A stretch of DNA of 34,325 bases from JADGNZ01 sp035995985 (GCA_035995985.1 DASYJY010000145.1:1-34325), one strand, 5' to 3'; positions 7,467-15,668 are shown, counted from the first letter of the stretch. The notes: generated by a model not told the origin, from the sequence alone. Numbers and translations are program-made.

Positions 7467-10400
7467 CTACCGCGGCAACTGCGGAATCCTCCCTGGCGTC
7501 CACGGTGCGCCGCGCTCGTTCAGCTGTTTCTCGACGGCGTTGAGATCGACTTCGATGAGCTTGTGCAGACGATCGAGCAGCGGACCGGCCTGTTGCTGCG
7601 CGATCGTCAGCGCTTCGCGATGCGTTGCTGTAGGCGGGGCGGTCGTCGTCAATCCGTTGACGGCGGTGTTCACGCGATCGAGCAGCGACGGAAGCGACGG
7701 CTCGTTCGCGCGGCGCAGGATCGGATCGCCGTTGAGCTGATCGTTGATGTCGCGCAATGACGTATCGATGCGATTCACCTCGGCCACGAGTTTCGGATCG
7801 GGCCCAGCGATTTCATCGACTGCGCGGCGGATGTACTGGATGCGCGTGAGCGCCTCCTGCGTCGCGCGGCCGGCGCCCATCAAGGTCCGTTGCACGCTGG
7901 CGGCCTTCTTCTGGAAGTCGAGGACCGCGGCGCGGTCGCTCTCCTGCATGATCGAGAGATAGAGCGGAACGACGTTGAATGTTTGCGGCGCGCCGAGGAC
8001 AGTTTCGACGCCGTCGATGCGCTTGGCCATGCGCACCGTGTACTTGCCCGGCGCCACGAGCGGTCCGCCGGGCGGTGGCGCGAAGACATCGGCCTCCGGC
8101 TCCTTCAATTCGATCGGCGACGGCGGCGGATAGCGAAGATCCCACGCCACGCGATGGAAGCCCGCTTTGCTCGGCGCGGTGACGCGGCGGATGACGTTCC
8201 CTTCTTCATCGCTCACGATCATCACCACCGCCGGCTCGATCTCGCGCTCCTCGGCGCGCAACTGGTCGAGCGTCGGATATGGCGGCTGCGCGTGTCCCGG
8301 CTCATTGCTCTTGTCGGTATCGATCTTCGCTTCGGCGGCTTGGCGCTGCTTGCGGCGGCTCTTCAATTCGTCCTTCAGGTAATACGTGAAGATCGCGCCG
8401 AACGGCGGATTCGCCGCGGTGAAGTACGACGCGCCTTGGAACGACTTGCCCGGCAATCCGAGTTGCGCGCGCTCGACATACAACTCGGCATCGCGCGTCG
8501 GAAAGAGCGTCGCCTCGTTGGCAGCGACCGTCGACGACATCGTGCGCAGCGGACTGACGTCGTCGAGCACCCAGAAGCCGCGGCCGAAGGTGGCGATGAC
8601 GAGATCATCGTGCCGCTTCTGGAACCAGAGGTCGCGCACAGCCACGGTCGGGAAGCTGCCCTTCAGCGGAATCCACGACGATCCGCCGTTCTGCGAAACG
8701 AACAAGCCGTACTCCGTGCCGAGGTAGAGAAGATTGGGATCGACGCGATCTTCGACGAGTGCGTAGCTGCTGCCGCGAGATGGCAGATCGCCGGCGATCG
8801 ACGTCCACGTTTTTCCGCGGTCGCTGCTCTTGACGACGTACGGTTTGAAGTCGCCGGTCTTGTGGTTATCGAAGGCCGCGTAGACCACGTTCGCATCGTG
8901 CTGCGATGCTTCGAGGCGCGAGACGTACGTCAGGTCCGGCACGCCCACGATGTGATCGATCTTGCGCCAGTGCGCGCCGCCGTCTTCCGTGACCTGAACC
9001 AGACCGTCGTCGGTTCCGGCGTAGATCAAACCTTCCTGCAGCGTCGACTCCGCCAGCGACACGATGTTGCCGTACCACGACGTCGAGGCGCCTTTGGCCA
9101 CAGCGTCGACGCCCCAGACGCGTCCCATGACCGGAAGCGTATTGCGGTCGATGTGGCGGGTGAGATCAGGACTGATCGCCTTCCACGTGTTGCCGCGATC
9201 GTCGCTACGCAACACGTACTGCGCGGCGAAGTAGAGGCGATTGCTGTCGTGCGGACTGACGATGATCGGCGAGTCCCAATTCTTGCGCAGCGGATCCATG
9301 TTACCGGTCGGCTGCGGCTCGATGTCGAGCGCCTCGCCGGTTCGTTTGTCGAAGCGAACGAGCCCGCCGTTCTGCGACTCGGCATAGATGATGTTCGAGT
9401 TCTTCGGATCGGGAACGGAGCGGAAGCCGTCGCCGCCCTGCGTCACGTACCAGTCGGCATTGACGATGCCCTTCGCATCGGTCGTGCGCGCGGGACCGCC
9501 GAGGGAGAAGTTGTCCTGCGTGCCGCCATAGACGCTGTAGAAGGGGAGGTCGTCGTCGGCGCTTACGCGATAGAACTGCGTGACCGGCAGATTCGCTTTG
9601 AAGTTCCACGTTTCGGCGCGGTCGAACGATTCGTAAAGTCCACCGTCGCAGCCGATGAGCAGGTGATCGCTCGTAGCGGGATCGATCCAGACCACGTGGT
9701 TGTCGGGATGCTTCCACTTCTCATCGAGCTTGCGCCACGTCTTTCCGCCATCGTCGGAGACGCGCATCCAGACGTCGACGCCGTAGATGCGGTCGTCATC
9801 ATTCGGATCGACGAAAATCTCGCCGTAGTACTGCCCTTGCGCGTTGAAGTCGTTGACCTTCTTGAACGACGATCCACCATCCTTCGAAACGAAGAAGCCG
9901 CCCGCTTTGCGCGTCGACTCGATCACGGCGTAGATGATCTTCGGATTGTGCGGCGCCATGGCCAGGCCGATGCGCCCCATGTCTTCCTTCGGCAGACCGT
10001 CCTTCAACTTCGTCCACGTCTTGCCGCCGTCGGTCGATTTGTGAATGCCCGATTCCGGGCCGCCGTCGATGAGCGTGAAGACGTGCCGGCGGCGTTGGTA
10101 TGCCGAGGCGTAGAGGATCTCGGGATTGGTCGGATCGACGATGACGTCGGTGATGCCGGTGTTCTCGCTGATGGTCAGCACGGCCTTCCACGTCTTGCCG
10201 CCGTCAGTCGTTTTGTAGAGTCCGCGATCGCCGCCCGGCGCCCACAACGGACCTTGTGCGGCGACATAGACGACGTTGGAGTCGCGCGGATCGACGACGA
10301 TCTTTGAGATGTGCTCCGACTTCTCCAGCCCGACGTTCTTCCAGCTCTTCCCGCCGTCGATCGATTTGTAAGCTCCGTCGCCCATCGACACCGAGCGCTG

Positions 10401-10769
10401 GCTGTTGTTCTCGCCCGTCCCAACCCAAACGACCAGCGAGTCATGCGGATCGACCGTCACGCAGCCGATCGAAAACGACTTCTGATCGTCGAACACCGGC
10501 GCGAAGCTCGTCCCAGCATTCGTCGTTTTCCAAACGCCGCCGCCGGCGGTGGCGATGTACCAGACTCGCGCGTCTTTCGGATCGACGGCAAGGTCGATGA
10601 TGCGCCCCGAGGTGAGGGCAGGACCGATCTCGCGAAGGGCGAGGCCGGCGAAGGTTTTCTCGCCGTACTTTCCCTCCTTCTCTTTCGCGTCGTCCGCTTT
10701 CTTGACCGGCTGAGCGAGAACCGCGAAGGAGATGAAGACCGCAAGGATGCAGGTAAGCCGCTTGGCCAT
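7467..10769 (-). CDS. Large secreted BNR-repeat (VPS10/sortilin-like) beta-propeller protein
   Basis: The 1100-residue product has a signal peptide (MAKRLTCILAVFISFAVLAQ) and then many BNR/Asp-box motifs of the form S-x-D-G-G-x-T-W (for example SIDGGKSW, TTDGGKTW, STDGGKTW, SDDGGKTW, SDDRGNTW, SSDRGKTW, TEDGGAHW), spread over about residues 45-760. This gives one or two ten-bladed propellers as in VPS10/sortilin and exo-sialidase-like proteins. The last 300 residues hold a beta domain (VMIVSDEEGNVIRRV, then WDLRY and GKYTVRM) and a helical tail. Such proteins are abundant in Acidobacteria and are often labelled glycosyl hydrolase, without proven activity; ligand binding is as likely. The ATG at 10769 has GAGAGAGG 7 bases upstream. 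Confidence 0.92.
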   Translation of the reverse strand: MAKRLTCILAVFISFAVLAQPVKKADDAKEKEGKYGEKTFAGLALREIGPALTSGRIIDLAVDPKDARVWYIATAGGGVWKTTNAGTSFAPVFDDQKSFSIGCVTVDPHDSLVVWVGTGENNSQRSVSMGDGAYKSIDGGKSWKNVGLEKSEHISKIVVDPRDSNVVYVAAQGPLWAPGGDRGLYKTTDGGKTWKAVLTISENTGITDVIVDPTNPEILYASAYQRRRHVFTLIDGGPESGIHKSTDGGKTWTKLKDGLPKEDMGRIGLAMAPHNPKIIYAVIESTRKAGGFFVSKDGGSSFKKVNDFNAQGQYYGEIFVDPNDDDRIYGVDVWMRVSDDGGKTWRKLDEKWKHPDNHVVWIDPATSDHLLIGCDGGLYESFDRAETWNFKANLPVTQFYRVSADDDLPFYSVYGGTQDNFSLGGPARTTDAKGIVNADWYVTQGGDGFRSVPDPKNSNIIYAESQNGGLVRFDKRTGEALDIEPQPTGNMDPLRKNWDSPIIVSPHDSNRLYFAAQYVLRSDDRGNTWKAISPDLTRHIDRNTLPVMGRVWGVDAVAKGASTSWYGNIVSLAESTLQEGLIYAGTDDGLVQVTEDGGAHWRKIDHIVGVPDLTYVSRLEASQHDANVVYAAFDNHKTGDFKPYVVKSSDRGKTWTSIAGDLPSRGSSYALVEDRVDPNLLYLGTEYGLFVSQNGGSSWIPLKGSFPTVAVRDLWFQKRHDDLVIATFGRGFWVLDDVSPLRTMSSTVAANEATLFPTRDAELYVERAQLGLPGKSFQGASYFTAANPPFGAIFTYYLKDELKSRRKQRQAAEAKIDTDKSNEPGHAQPPYPTLDQLRAEEREIEPAVVMIVSDEEGNVIRRVTAPSKAGFHRVAWDLRYPPPSPIELKEPEADVFAPPPGGPLVAPGKYTVRMAKRIDGVETVLGAPQTFNVVPLYLSIMQESDRAAVLDFQKKAASVQRTLMGAGRATQEALTRIQYIRRAVDEIAGPDPKLVAEVNRIDTSLRDINDQLNGDPILRRANEPSLPSLLDRVNTAVNGLTTTAPPTATHREALTIAQQQAGPLLDRLHKLIEVDLNAVEKQLNERGAPWTPGRIPQLPR

Positions 10770-10835
10770 CGATGACCTCTCTCTGATGATGTGACGTTTG
10801 GAAGGACGGGGAATGCTAATCGAACCGGCGGCGTG

Positions 10836-11059
10836 TCATTGAAGCAGTTTGACGAACTCTTCGACCGTCAGTCCCGACTGACGAATGATCGCGCAACGTT
10901 CCGCGATCGAGCTCTCGATGATCGGGGAACCACGAGTTGCGTGAAGGGATCACTGCGGCGAAGGACGATGTGACTCGATTCCTGGCGGCGGATCGCGAAT
11001 CCGGCGCGGAGCAGTGCGTCGATGCACTCACGGCCGGATACGCGCGGCAGCTTTGTCAA
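10836..11059 (-). pseudogene. hicA: hicA toxin remnant with two frameshifts
   Basis: The frame opens MTKLPRVSGRECIDALLRAG and continues through SSHIVLRRSDP to LVVP, which is a typical HicA (YcfA-like, double-stranded-RNA-binding-fold ribonuclease) N-terminus with the catalytic His in SSHIV. The expected continuation DHRELDRGTLR is in the next frame, after a four-base C run (plus-strand 10924-10927). The expected end IIRQSGLTVEEFVKLLQ is in the third frame, after a GCGC stretch near 10889-10894. Reading straight on gives an early stop at 63 residues. The start overlaps the hicB stop by ATGA, the normal hicBA layout. Either the toxin has decayed while its antitoxin remains, or the assembly has two indels here. 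Confidence 0.82.
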
Positions 11060-11262
11060 ACGGCAATCACCATCGCTTCAAACGGGTCAGCAGGAACGGG
11101 GAGACGATCTTCCTCGAGTGCAGCTACGTACTCGCGAATCGCGTCACGCGCGTTCGCGACTGCTTCTTCGCGAGTCTTCCCTTGCGACACACATCCGGGA
11201 AGACTGGGGCACTCGGCCAGCCAATAGCCATCTTCACCGGGATAGATCACGACTTGGCGCAT
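11056..11262 (-). CDS. hicB: HicB family antitoxin
   Basis: This 68-residue protein (MRQVVIYPGEDGYWLAECPS, then LPGCVSQGKTREEAVANARDAI) is a compact HicB with the partially RNase-H-like fold that binds and blocks HicA. It carries no C-terminal DNA-binding extension, so it is the short type. GGAG lies 6 bases before the ATG. Its stop overlaps the hicA start, as expected for coupled toxin-antitoxin translation. The partner toxin downstream is frameshifted, so this antitoxin may now be unpaired, or may protect against homologous toxins elsewhere (inference). Confidence 0.9.
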   Translation of the reverse strand: MRQVVIYPGEDGYWLAECPSLPGCVSQGKTREEAVANARDAIREYVAALEEDRLPVPADPFEAMVIAV

Positions 11263-11353
11263 TTCGGTCTCCAGTTGTCTCGCGATCTTATCCTGCGCGC
11301 TCCGCCGGACGATGGAAGGCCGGAATGCCCAACTTCCGCGACACCCGCTGTGT

Positions 11354-11359
11354 TATATT
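11354..11359 (+). promoter_or_regulatory. Possible -10 element upstream of the M23 peptidase gene
   Basis: TATATT at 11354-11359 is 33 bases before the ATG of the peptidase gene and lies in the 130-base gap between the divergent hicB and M23 genes. The matching -35 (around 11331-11336, AACTTC) is weak. Confidence 0.35.
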
Positions 11360-11392
11360 GCCCGACCCGCGTAGTCCAGCGGAGCATCGACC

Positions 11393-12430
11393 ATGATCGA
11401 GATCCAGATCGTTCCGAGCGACATTCGTCGCCGCGTGCGGTACGTTTTCTTTGACCGCCGCAGGGTGGTCATCGGTCTCGTTGCGCTCTGCGTGATCCTG
11501 GCGGGGCTGCTCGGTTCCATGGCCGCGGCGCCGACCGTCATCCGCCGCGTGTACAAGGACAACTTCCTGAAGACGATGCGCGATGAGCGCGACGTGCAGC
11601 GCGGACGTCTGCAGGAAAACGTCGTGCAGATGACGTCGCTGGAGAAGAGCCTCGAGGAGCAGCGCCTCCGCGTCGAGAAGCTCATCACCGTCTACGGCCT
11701 CGATCGCAACCTCGGCGTCGGCGGTTTCTCGCTGCCGTTGCATGGGATGGGGACCGGCATCAACGACCTCCACATCGAAGACGCCCATCATCGCGAAGCC
11801 GTCCTGCGCAACGCCATGAAGCGGCTGCAGGACCAACTCGATCTGCTGGCGCGCTACGAGCTCGCCAACTCCGATCTCGTTCGCCACACGCCGTCCATCC
11901 TGCCGCTGCCGGCCGATCAGTTCGTGCTCACCTCGCCGTTCGGCATGCGCATCTCACCGTTCACGCGCGCGGCCGATTTCCACAAAGGTCTCGACCTCTC
12001 CGCGCCGGCCGGCACGCCGATCTACGCCACCGGCGACGGCGTGGTCAGCTTTGCGGGACGTTATCCGCTGCGCGACAGCGTGGCCTGGTGGCGCTTCGGC
12101 AACGTCGTTGTCGTCAATCACTCCGACCGCTTCATCACCATCTACGGCCACTGCGACACGGTGAAAGTCGCGGCCGGCCAGAAGATCAAGCAGGGCGAGA
12201 TCATCGCCACCGTTGGCTCGACCGGCTGGAGCACGAACTCGCATCTTCACTACGAAGTGCGCAGCGATCTCGAACAGCCCGGTACGTACATTCCGATCGA
12301 TCCGCGCATTTACATCCTCAACTACCAGTGGAACAATGAAGCGGCCTTGCTGATGCGGTCGCGAACGAGCAAGGATTACAAAGACTTCGATCCTCTTCCA
12401 TCGGCGTTTCTCGGGCGTAGGAGGGTGTGA
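11393..12430 (+). CDS. Membrane-anchored M23 (LytM-type) peptidoglycan peptidase
   Basis: The 345-residue protein has a basic N-terminus, one transmembrane helix (about residues 26-46), a periplasmic coiled-coil stalk (about 55-160) and an M23 domain. The zinc ligands are visible: His197 and Asp201 in HKGLDLS, and His284/His286 in SHLHYEV. These metallopeptidases cut the peptide cross-links of peptidoglycan; coiled-coil LytM proteins also serve as regulators, but here the metal site is intact, so enzymatic activity is likely. The TGA overlaps the ATG of the next, bactofilin-like gene. That pairing, known from bactofilin loci in other phyla, points to a role in local cell-wall remodelling and cell shape (inference). 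Confidence 0.93.
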   Translation: MIEIQIVPSDIRRRVRYVFFDRRRVVIGLVALCVILAGLLGSMAAAPTVIRRVYKDNFLKTMRDERDVQRGRLQENVVQMTSLEKSLEEQRLRVEKLITVYGLDRNLGVGGFSLPLHGMGTGINDLHIEDAHHREAVLRNAMKRLQDQLDLLARYELANSDLVRHTPSILPLPADQFVLTSPFGMRISPFTRAADFHKGLDLSAPAGTPIYATGDGVVSFAGRYPLRDSVAWWRFGNVVVVNHSDRFITIYGHCDTVKVAAGQKIKQGEIIATVGSTGWSTNSHLHYEVRSDLEQPGTYIPIDPRIYILNYQWNNEAALLMRSRTSKDYKDFDPLPSAFLGRRRV

Positions 12431-13179
12431 TGAGCAGCAACGCCAGTGCCGCGGACCAGGCCAATTTCCCGACGATGATCATCCCGCGCGGGACCGAGAT
12501 CAAAGTCAACGCCAACGGCCAGCTTTCGATCAAGACGCCGGGCAATCTCGTCATTCAGAACTCCGGGACGTACTCCGACATCGAGTCGACGAACGGATCG
12601 ATTCGCATCGAGGAGAACGTCACCGTCGAAGCGGTGACGATTCGCGCGGGCCAGGCCTGCTTCATCCAGGGAACGCTCACGGCGTGGAAGGTTCACGCGA
12701 AACGTATCACCCTCGAAGAGCGCGCCCGCGCCTTCATCATGCTGCAGGAATCCGAGCAGCTGGAGATGGCCAAGAACGCGCGCCTGGTCGGCAACTTCTC
12801 GAACGAGAAGGAGCTATTTTTCATGATGGGGAAGTTCAGCCCGCAACTGAAAGAGCTGCCCGGTTCGGTCGATCTCTCGTCGCCAGCGACGATTGAAACG
12901 CGCCCCGCAGCAGCATGGATCCCTGCCGCGACTCCCCAGCAACGCGATGACAGCGGCGAGCACCTTCGCGTCGCGCAGTCGCTGCTCGAGCGCGAGATCG
13001 GACGCACCGATCTCGCACCCGCCGAAGCGGAAGCGCTGCGCGAAGTGCTCTACGCGCTTCGCGAACGTAACGTGACCCGCGTCGGCGGCATCTATCGTGG
13101 CGCGTTCGCCGAATTGAAAACGCAGAGCGAAGGCGTGCGGCAGGCTTACGAGCATCTGGATAAGTACTTTCAGAGGTAA
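12430..13179 (+). CDS. Bactofilin-like protein with C-terminal helical region
   Basis: The product is 249 residues from ATG 12430 (a GTG sits one codon earlier), preceded by AGGAGG at 12419-12424. The first 120 residues show short repeating beta-strands with Gly/Asn turns (TEIKVNANGQLSIKTPGNLV, then IESTNGSIRIEENVTVEAVT, IRAGQACFIQGTLTAWKVHA), the right-handed beta-helix look of bactofilins. Residues 170-249 are a charged helical region (EHLRVAQSLLEREIG, ELKTQSEGVRQAYEHLDKYF). Translation is coupled to the M23 peptidase. Bactofilins polymerise at the membrane and recruit cell-wall enzymes, and bactofilin-M23 gene pairs are a known arrangement. The resemblance is by pattern only; a profile match would be needed to be sure. 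Confidence 0.6.
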   Translation: MSSNASAADQANFPTMIIPRGTEIKVNANGQLSIKTPGNLVIQNSGTYSDIESTNGSIRIEENVTVEAVTIRAGQACFIQGTLTAWKVHAKRITLEERARAFIMLQESEQLEMAKNARLVGNFSNEKELFFMMGKFSPQLKELPGSVDLSSPATIETRPAAAWIPAATPQQRDDSGEHLRVAQSLLEREIGRTDLAPAEAEALREVLYALRERNVTRVGGIYRGAFAELKTQSEGVRQAYEHLDKYFQR

Positions 13180-13180
13180 C

Positions 13181-13322
13181 GGCCACGCGTGCGCGTGGCC
13201 GGAACGCTGGCGTCCCGCCGGCTGGCTCGGCGGCGTCTCGCCGCCGCGGTTACCAGCGAAAGTTTGGAGTCTTGCCGGGCAGACAGCGAGACGCAGCCTG
13301 GCCAGCCGGCGAGACGCCAGCG
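13181..13322. repeat. Composite inverted-repeat intergenic element
   Basis: Directly after the bactofilin-like stop is a perfect 8-bp stem, GGCCACGC (13181-13188) with GCGTGGCC (13193-13200). Next comes a 22-base inverted pair, 13205-13226 against 13301-13322, with one mismatch at 13312. Between them is a further GC hairpin, CGGCGG/CCGCCG, near 13229-13247. No T-tract follows. The element fills almost the whole 170-base gap and looks like a dispersed palindromic repeat that may also block transcription. Confidence 0.65.
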
Positions 13323-13349
13323 CTCCATCCGCGCGAGTAGAATTCTCCC

Positions 13350-14039
13350 TTGCTTCCACTTGCCGATCACAATCCGCGACGGACGACTCCCGTCGTCAAC
13401 ATCATCCTGGTGATCGTCAATGTGTTGATCTTTTTCTGGGAGGTTTCTCTCGGGCCGCAACTGGAGCCGGCGCTGTTCAGCGTCGCCTTCGTGCCGGCGC
13501 GTTTCTGGAACGTGCCCGGCGCGCTGCTGCCGAACGTCATCACGATGTTCGTCTCCATGTTCCTGCACGGCGGCTGGCTGCACCTCGGCGGGAACATGCT
13601 CTATCTCTGGACCTTCGGCGACAACATCGAGGACCGCCTCGGCCACGGCAAGTACCTCTTCTTCTATCTCGCCTGCGGCCTGCTGGCCACGCTCACGCAC
13701 GCGGTGATGAATCCCGGCTCGGATGTGCCGTCGATCGGTGCCTCCGGCGCAATTGCCGGTGTGCTCGGCGCGTACATCGTGCTCTTCCCGAAGCAACGCG
13801 TGACGACACTCATTCCGATCTTCATCTTCATCACCGTCCGCGAAATCCCGGCGATCTTCCTTCTCGGATTCTGGATCGTTGTGCAGCTTTTCTTCGGTGC
13901 TGCATCGATGGGTGGCGACCTGCAGCGCTCCGGCGGCGTCGCTTACTTTGCGCACATCGGCGGCTTCATTGCCGGCATGGCGCTGATCACGCTCCTCGGC
14001 GGACGCCGTCCGCCGCGTGCGGCGTATTTGCGCCGCTGA
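13350..14039 (+). CDS. Rhomboid-family intramembrane serine protease
   Basis: The 229-residue protein has six or so membrane helices and the rhomboid features: HGGWLHLGGNMLYLWTFGD (the HxxxN element), catalytic Ser132 in IGASGAIAGV and catalytic His202 in AHIGG. Rhomboids cut membrane-anchored substrates within or near the bilayer; the substrate here is unknown. TTG at 13350 is used as the start because it gives a short polar N-terminus (MLPLADHNPRR) before the first helix and nothing better exists downstream; no clear ribosome site is seen. The 3' end overlaps the convergent GalT-like gene by 53 bases, so the last 17 codons (GGRRPPRAAYLRR) are antisense to its end. Confidence 0.93.
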   Translation: MLPLADHNPRRTTPVVNIILVIVNVLIFFWEVSLGPQLEPALFSVAFVPARFWNVPGALLPNVITMFVSMFLHGGWLHLGGNMLYLWTFGDNIEDRLGHGKYLFFYLACGLLATLTHAVMNPGSDVPSIGASGAIAGVLGAYIVLFPKQRVTTLIPIFIFITVREIPAIFLLGFWIVVQLFFGAASMGGDLQRSGGVAYFAHIGGFIAGMALITLLGGRRPPRAAYLRR

Positions 14040-14832
14040 GCGTTTTCGCGGCGCCGATCGGATCGATCGTGTTGATGAAGGTCCCGGTACCGAGCTCGTA
14101 GCCGGCGATCATGGCGATGCGGGGAAAAAGCTCGACGTACCAATGTCCGCGCGGCTGGTGCGGAAACGTGATGAACGCCCAGTTGAACGAATCGCTGATG
14201 CCGCGCATCGCACGCACCGACGATTGCAGCAGCGACGCGAGCTCGCGCGGTTCGTTCAGGTCGTTCTCGTGCGACTTCGGAACGATCCACTGCTGGTAGG
14301 CGAGCCGCGAGCCGCGCGGCGCGATCCAGCGGTAGTGCTCCGTCTTGGCGATCAGCGGATGCTCGCCCAAATCGCACAGCGCACATCGCTTCGCGCGCGC
14401 AAATGCGTCGCCTTCGCGTGCTGCGCGCAACGGAACGAACGATGTCCCGACGATCTGCGAGTGCAGGTGCGGGATCGACGCGCCTGCCAGACGTCCGTGG
14501 TTCTTGAAGATCGAAACGTAGTTCGTTCCGATTGCACGGTAGCGTTCGAACCCCATCTCCACGGCTCGCGCGGCGTGATCGGGCGACAACTCGTCGAACG
14601 AATCGTCGTGTGAAGCACTCTCGACGATCACCTCGGCGTGCTCCGTCGGCGGATAACGATTCGGAAAAATGCGAATGTGCCACGGCTGGCCATCGCGCGC
14701 GATCTCCGGCGGCGTCTGATCCTCGGCGTCGGGACAGAACGGACACGGCGCGCCGTTGAACACGTTGGGACGCTCCTCCCGGTCAGGAGCGACGATCACC
14801 GGATCACCTGTAATTGGCGTCCGCTCCGTCAC
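13987..14832 (-). CDS. GalT-like hexose-1-phosphate uridylyltransferase (HIT superfamily)
   Basis: The product is 281 residues from a GTG at 14832, with GGAG 6 bases upstream. Zinc-site cysteines CPFC (30 and 33) and CALC (150 and 153), and the active-site HLHSQ (His122, His124, Gln126), correspond to the H-P-H-x-Q of galactose-1-phosphate uridylyltransferase, where the second His carries the uridylyl group. IFKNHG just before it also fits. GalT moves UMP between UDP-glucose and galactose-1-phosphate, but related enzymes act on ADP-sugars or other hexose phosphates, and no gal operon is present, so the substrate is open. The gene follows, and overlaps by GTGA, a CDP-alcohol phosphatidyltransferase gene, suggesting a joint role in lipid or glycolipid synthesis (inference). 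Confidence 0.85.
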   Translation of the reverse strand: MTERTPITGDPVIVAPDREERPNVFNGAPCPFCPDAEDQTPPEIARDGQPWHIRIFPNRYPPTEHAEVIVESASHDDSFDELSPDHAARAVEMGFERYRAIGTNYVSIFKNHGRLAGASIPHLHSQIVGTSFVPLRAAREGDAFARAKRCALCDLGEHPLIAKTEHYRWIAPRGSRLAYQQWIVPKSHENDLNEPRELASLLQSSVRAMRGISDSFNWAFITFPHQPRGHWYVELFPRIAMIAGYELGTGTFINTIDPIGAAKTLSGANTPHAADGVRRGA

Positions 14833-15443
14833 GAACGCTCCAGCCGGGCAGCGACGCGGAACCGCTGGATGACTCCGAGAATCGCGGCGACCAGCAGCAG
14901 TGCGGCAAGCCATTCCGCGACCGTCAATCCCGCGAAGTGCATCGCGCTCCAACCGTTCGTGAAGAGGATGTACGAGATGATCGGCAGCACGATGATGGCC
15001 AGCACGAACTCGCCGCGGCCGACCGATTCGTAGCTGCGCACGCCGTACGTCGCCTCGATCTGCGTGCCGATGTAGCCGTTCAGCATGGTCATGATGATGC
15101 CGGCCATGGCCAGCTCGATGCGAACGCCATTGCTGGCCAGCCAGCAGGCGGCCAGGAGCGAGTCGCCGGCGCGGTCCGCGCAGTGGTCGAGGAAGTCGCC
15201 GAAGCGCGAGCTTTTCTCCTGCACGCGCGCCACGATTCCGTCGAATGCGTCCGCCAATCCGCTGATGGCGATGAAGACGATGGCCACGAGAAACAACGCC
15301 GGACGGCGTGCGCCGAAGGCGAGACAGACGCCGCCGATCACGCTCAAAAAGAGAGCTATCAACGTGATTGCGTTCGGCGAGAGCGGCATCCGCTTCGCCA
15401 TCGGTGTGAACCAGCGAGCGAGCCGCTCGCGCCAGGGGTGCAT
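14829..15443 (-). CDS. CDP-alcohol phosphatidyltransferase family protein
   Basis: This 204-residue membrane protein (ATG at 15443) contains the complete signature of the family: Asp65, Asp68-Gly69, Ala72-Arg73, eight residues, Gly82, Asp86 and Asp90 (within DAFDGIVARVQEKSSRFGDF and the following LDHCAD). The aspartates bind the metal ions and the CDP group. Several hydrophobic helices flank it. The family transfers a phosphatidyl or phospho-alcohol group from a CDP donor to an alcohol such as glycerol phosphate or inositol phosphate; which one cannot be read from sequence. Coupling to the GalT-like nucleotidyltransferase is suggestive of a dedicated lipid head-group pathway. The start lacks a strong ribosome site. 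Confidence 0.9.
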   Translation of the reverse strand: MHPWRERLARWFTPMAKRMPLSPNAITLIALFLSVIGGVCLAFGARRPALFLVAIVFIAISGLADAFDGIVARVQEKSSRFGDFLDHCADRAGDSLLAACWLASNGVRIELAMAGIIMTMLNGYIGTQIEATYGVRSYESVGRGEFVLAIIVLPIISYILFTNGWSAMHFAGLTVAEWLAALLLVAAILGVIQRFRVAARLERS

Positions 15444-15540
15444 GGCGCGATTATGCCGCGTGCGAACGGCTGAGCCGCGCAATGCATGAGCTGGAAGAAA
15501 CCGCACGAATCAGTTATTTTGACTTGCGTTAATTCGCGAT

Positions 15541-15625
15541 CACACGACAAAGGCAAACCTCCGGCGACGGAGGGGCGCAAAGTTCCAGGTCTGAATCGTC
15601 AGACGGCTGAACTGCCGAACGTGAG
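15541..15625 (+). promoter_or_regulatory. GEMM-I (cyclic-di-GMP-I) riboswitch aptamer
   Basis: The conserved GEMM landmarks occur in order: AAAGGCAAACC, then the P2 hairpin CCTCCG-GCGA-CGGAGG with a GNRA tetraloop, then GGGCGCAAAG, then a P3 stem (CAGGTCT paired with AGACGGCTG) containing the usual internal-loop positions, and a closing GAACTGCCGAA segment. The GG of AAAGG aligns with the guanines used for cyclic-di-GMP recognition in the Vibrio Vc2 aptamer, which favours c-di-GMP over cGAMP (inference by alignment from memory). The aptamer is about 80 bases upstream of, and in the same direction as, the GH18 gene, so it should control that gene. Confidence 0.82.
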
Positions 15626-15626
15626 C

Positions 15627-15668
15627 GGGGACAGGCTTTTTGATGTCCCCACCTTCCATGGCGGAAGG
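15627..15668 (+). promoter_or_regulatory. Candidate riboswitch expression platform (two hairpins)
   Basis: Directly after the aptamer are GGGGACA (15627-15633) with TGTCCCC (15644-15650), then CCTTCC (15652-15657) with GGAAGG (15663-15668). Neither is followed by a clean T-tract, although a TTTTT lies in the first loop. Refolding here could affect transcription or access to the ribosome site at 15694-15700. Confidence 0.45.

Noticed and set aside
7890..10307. 805-codon open frame on the plus strand
   Set aside because: It is antisense to the BNR-repeat gene and is Arg/Asp/Val-rich low-information sequence, as expected when the complement of GC-rich codons lacks stops. No domain or ribosome site.
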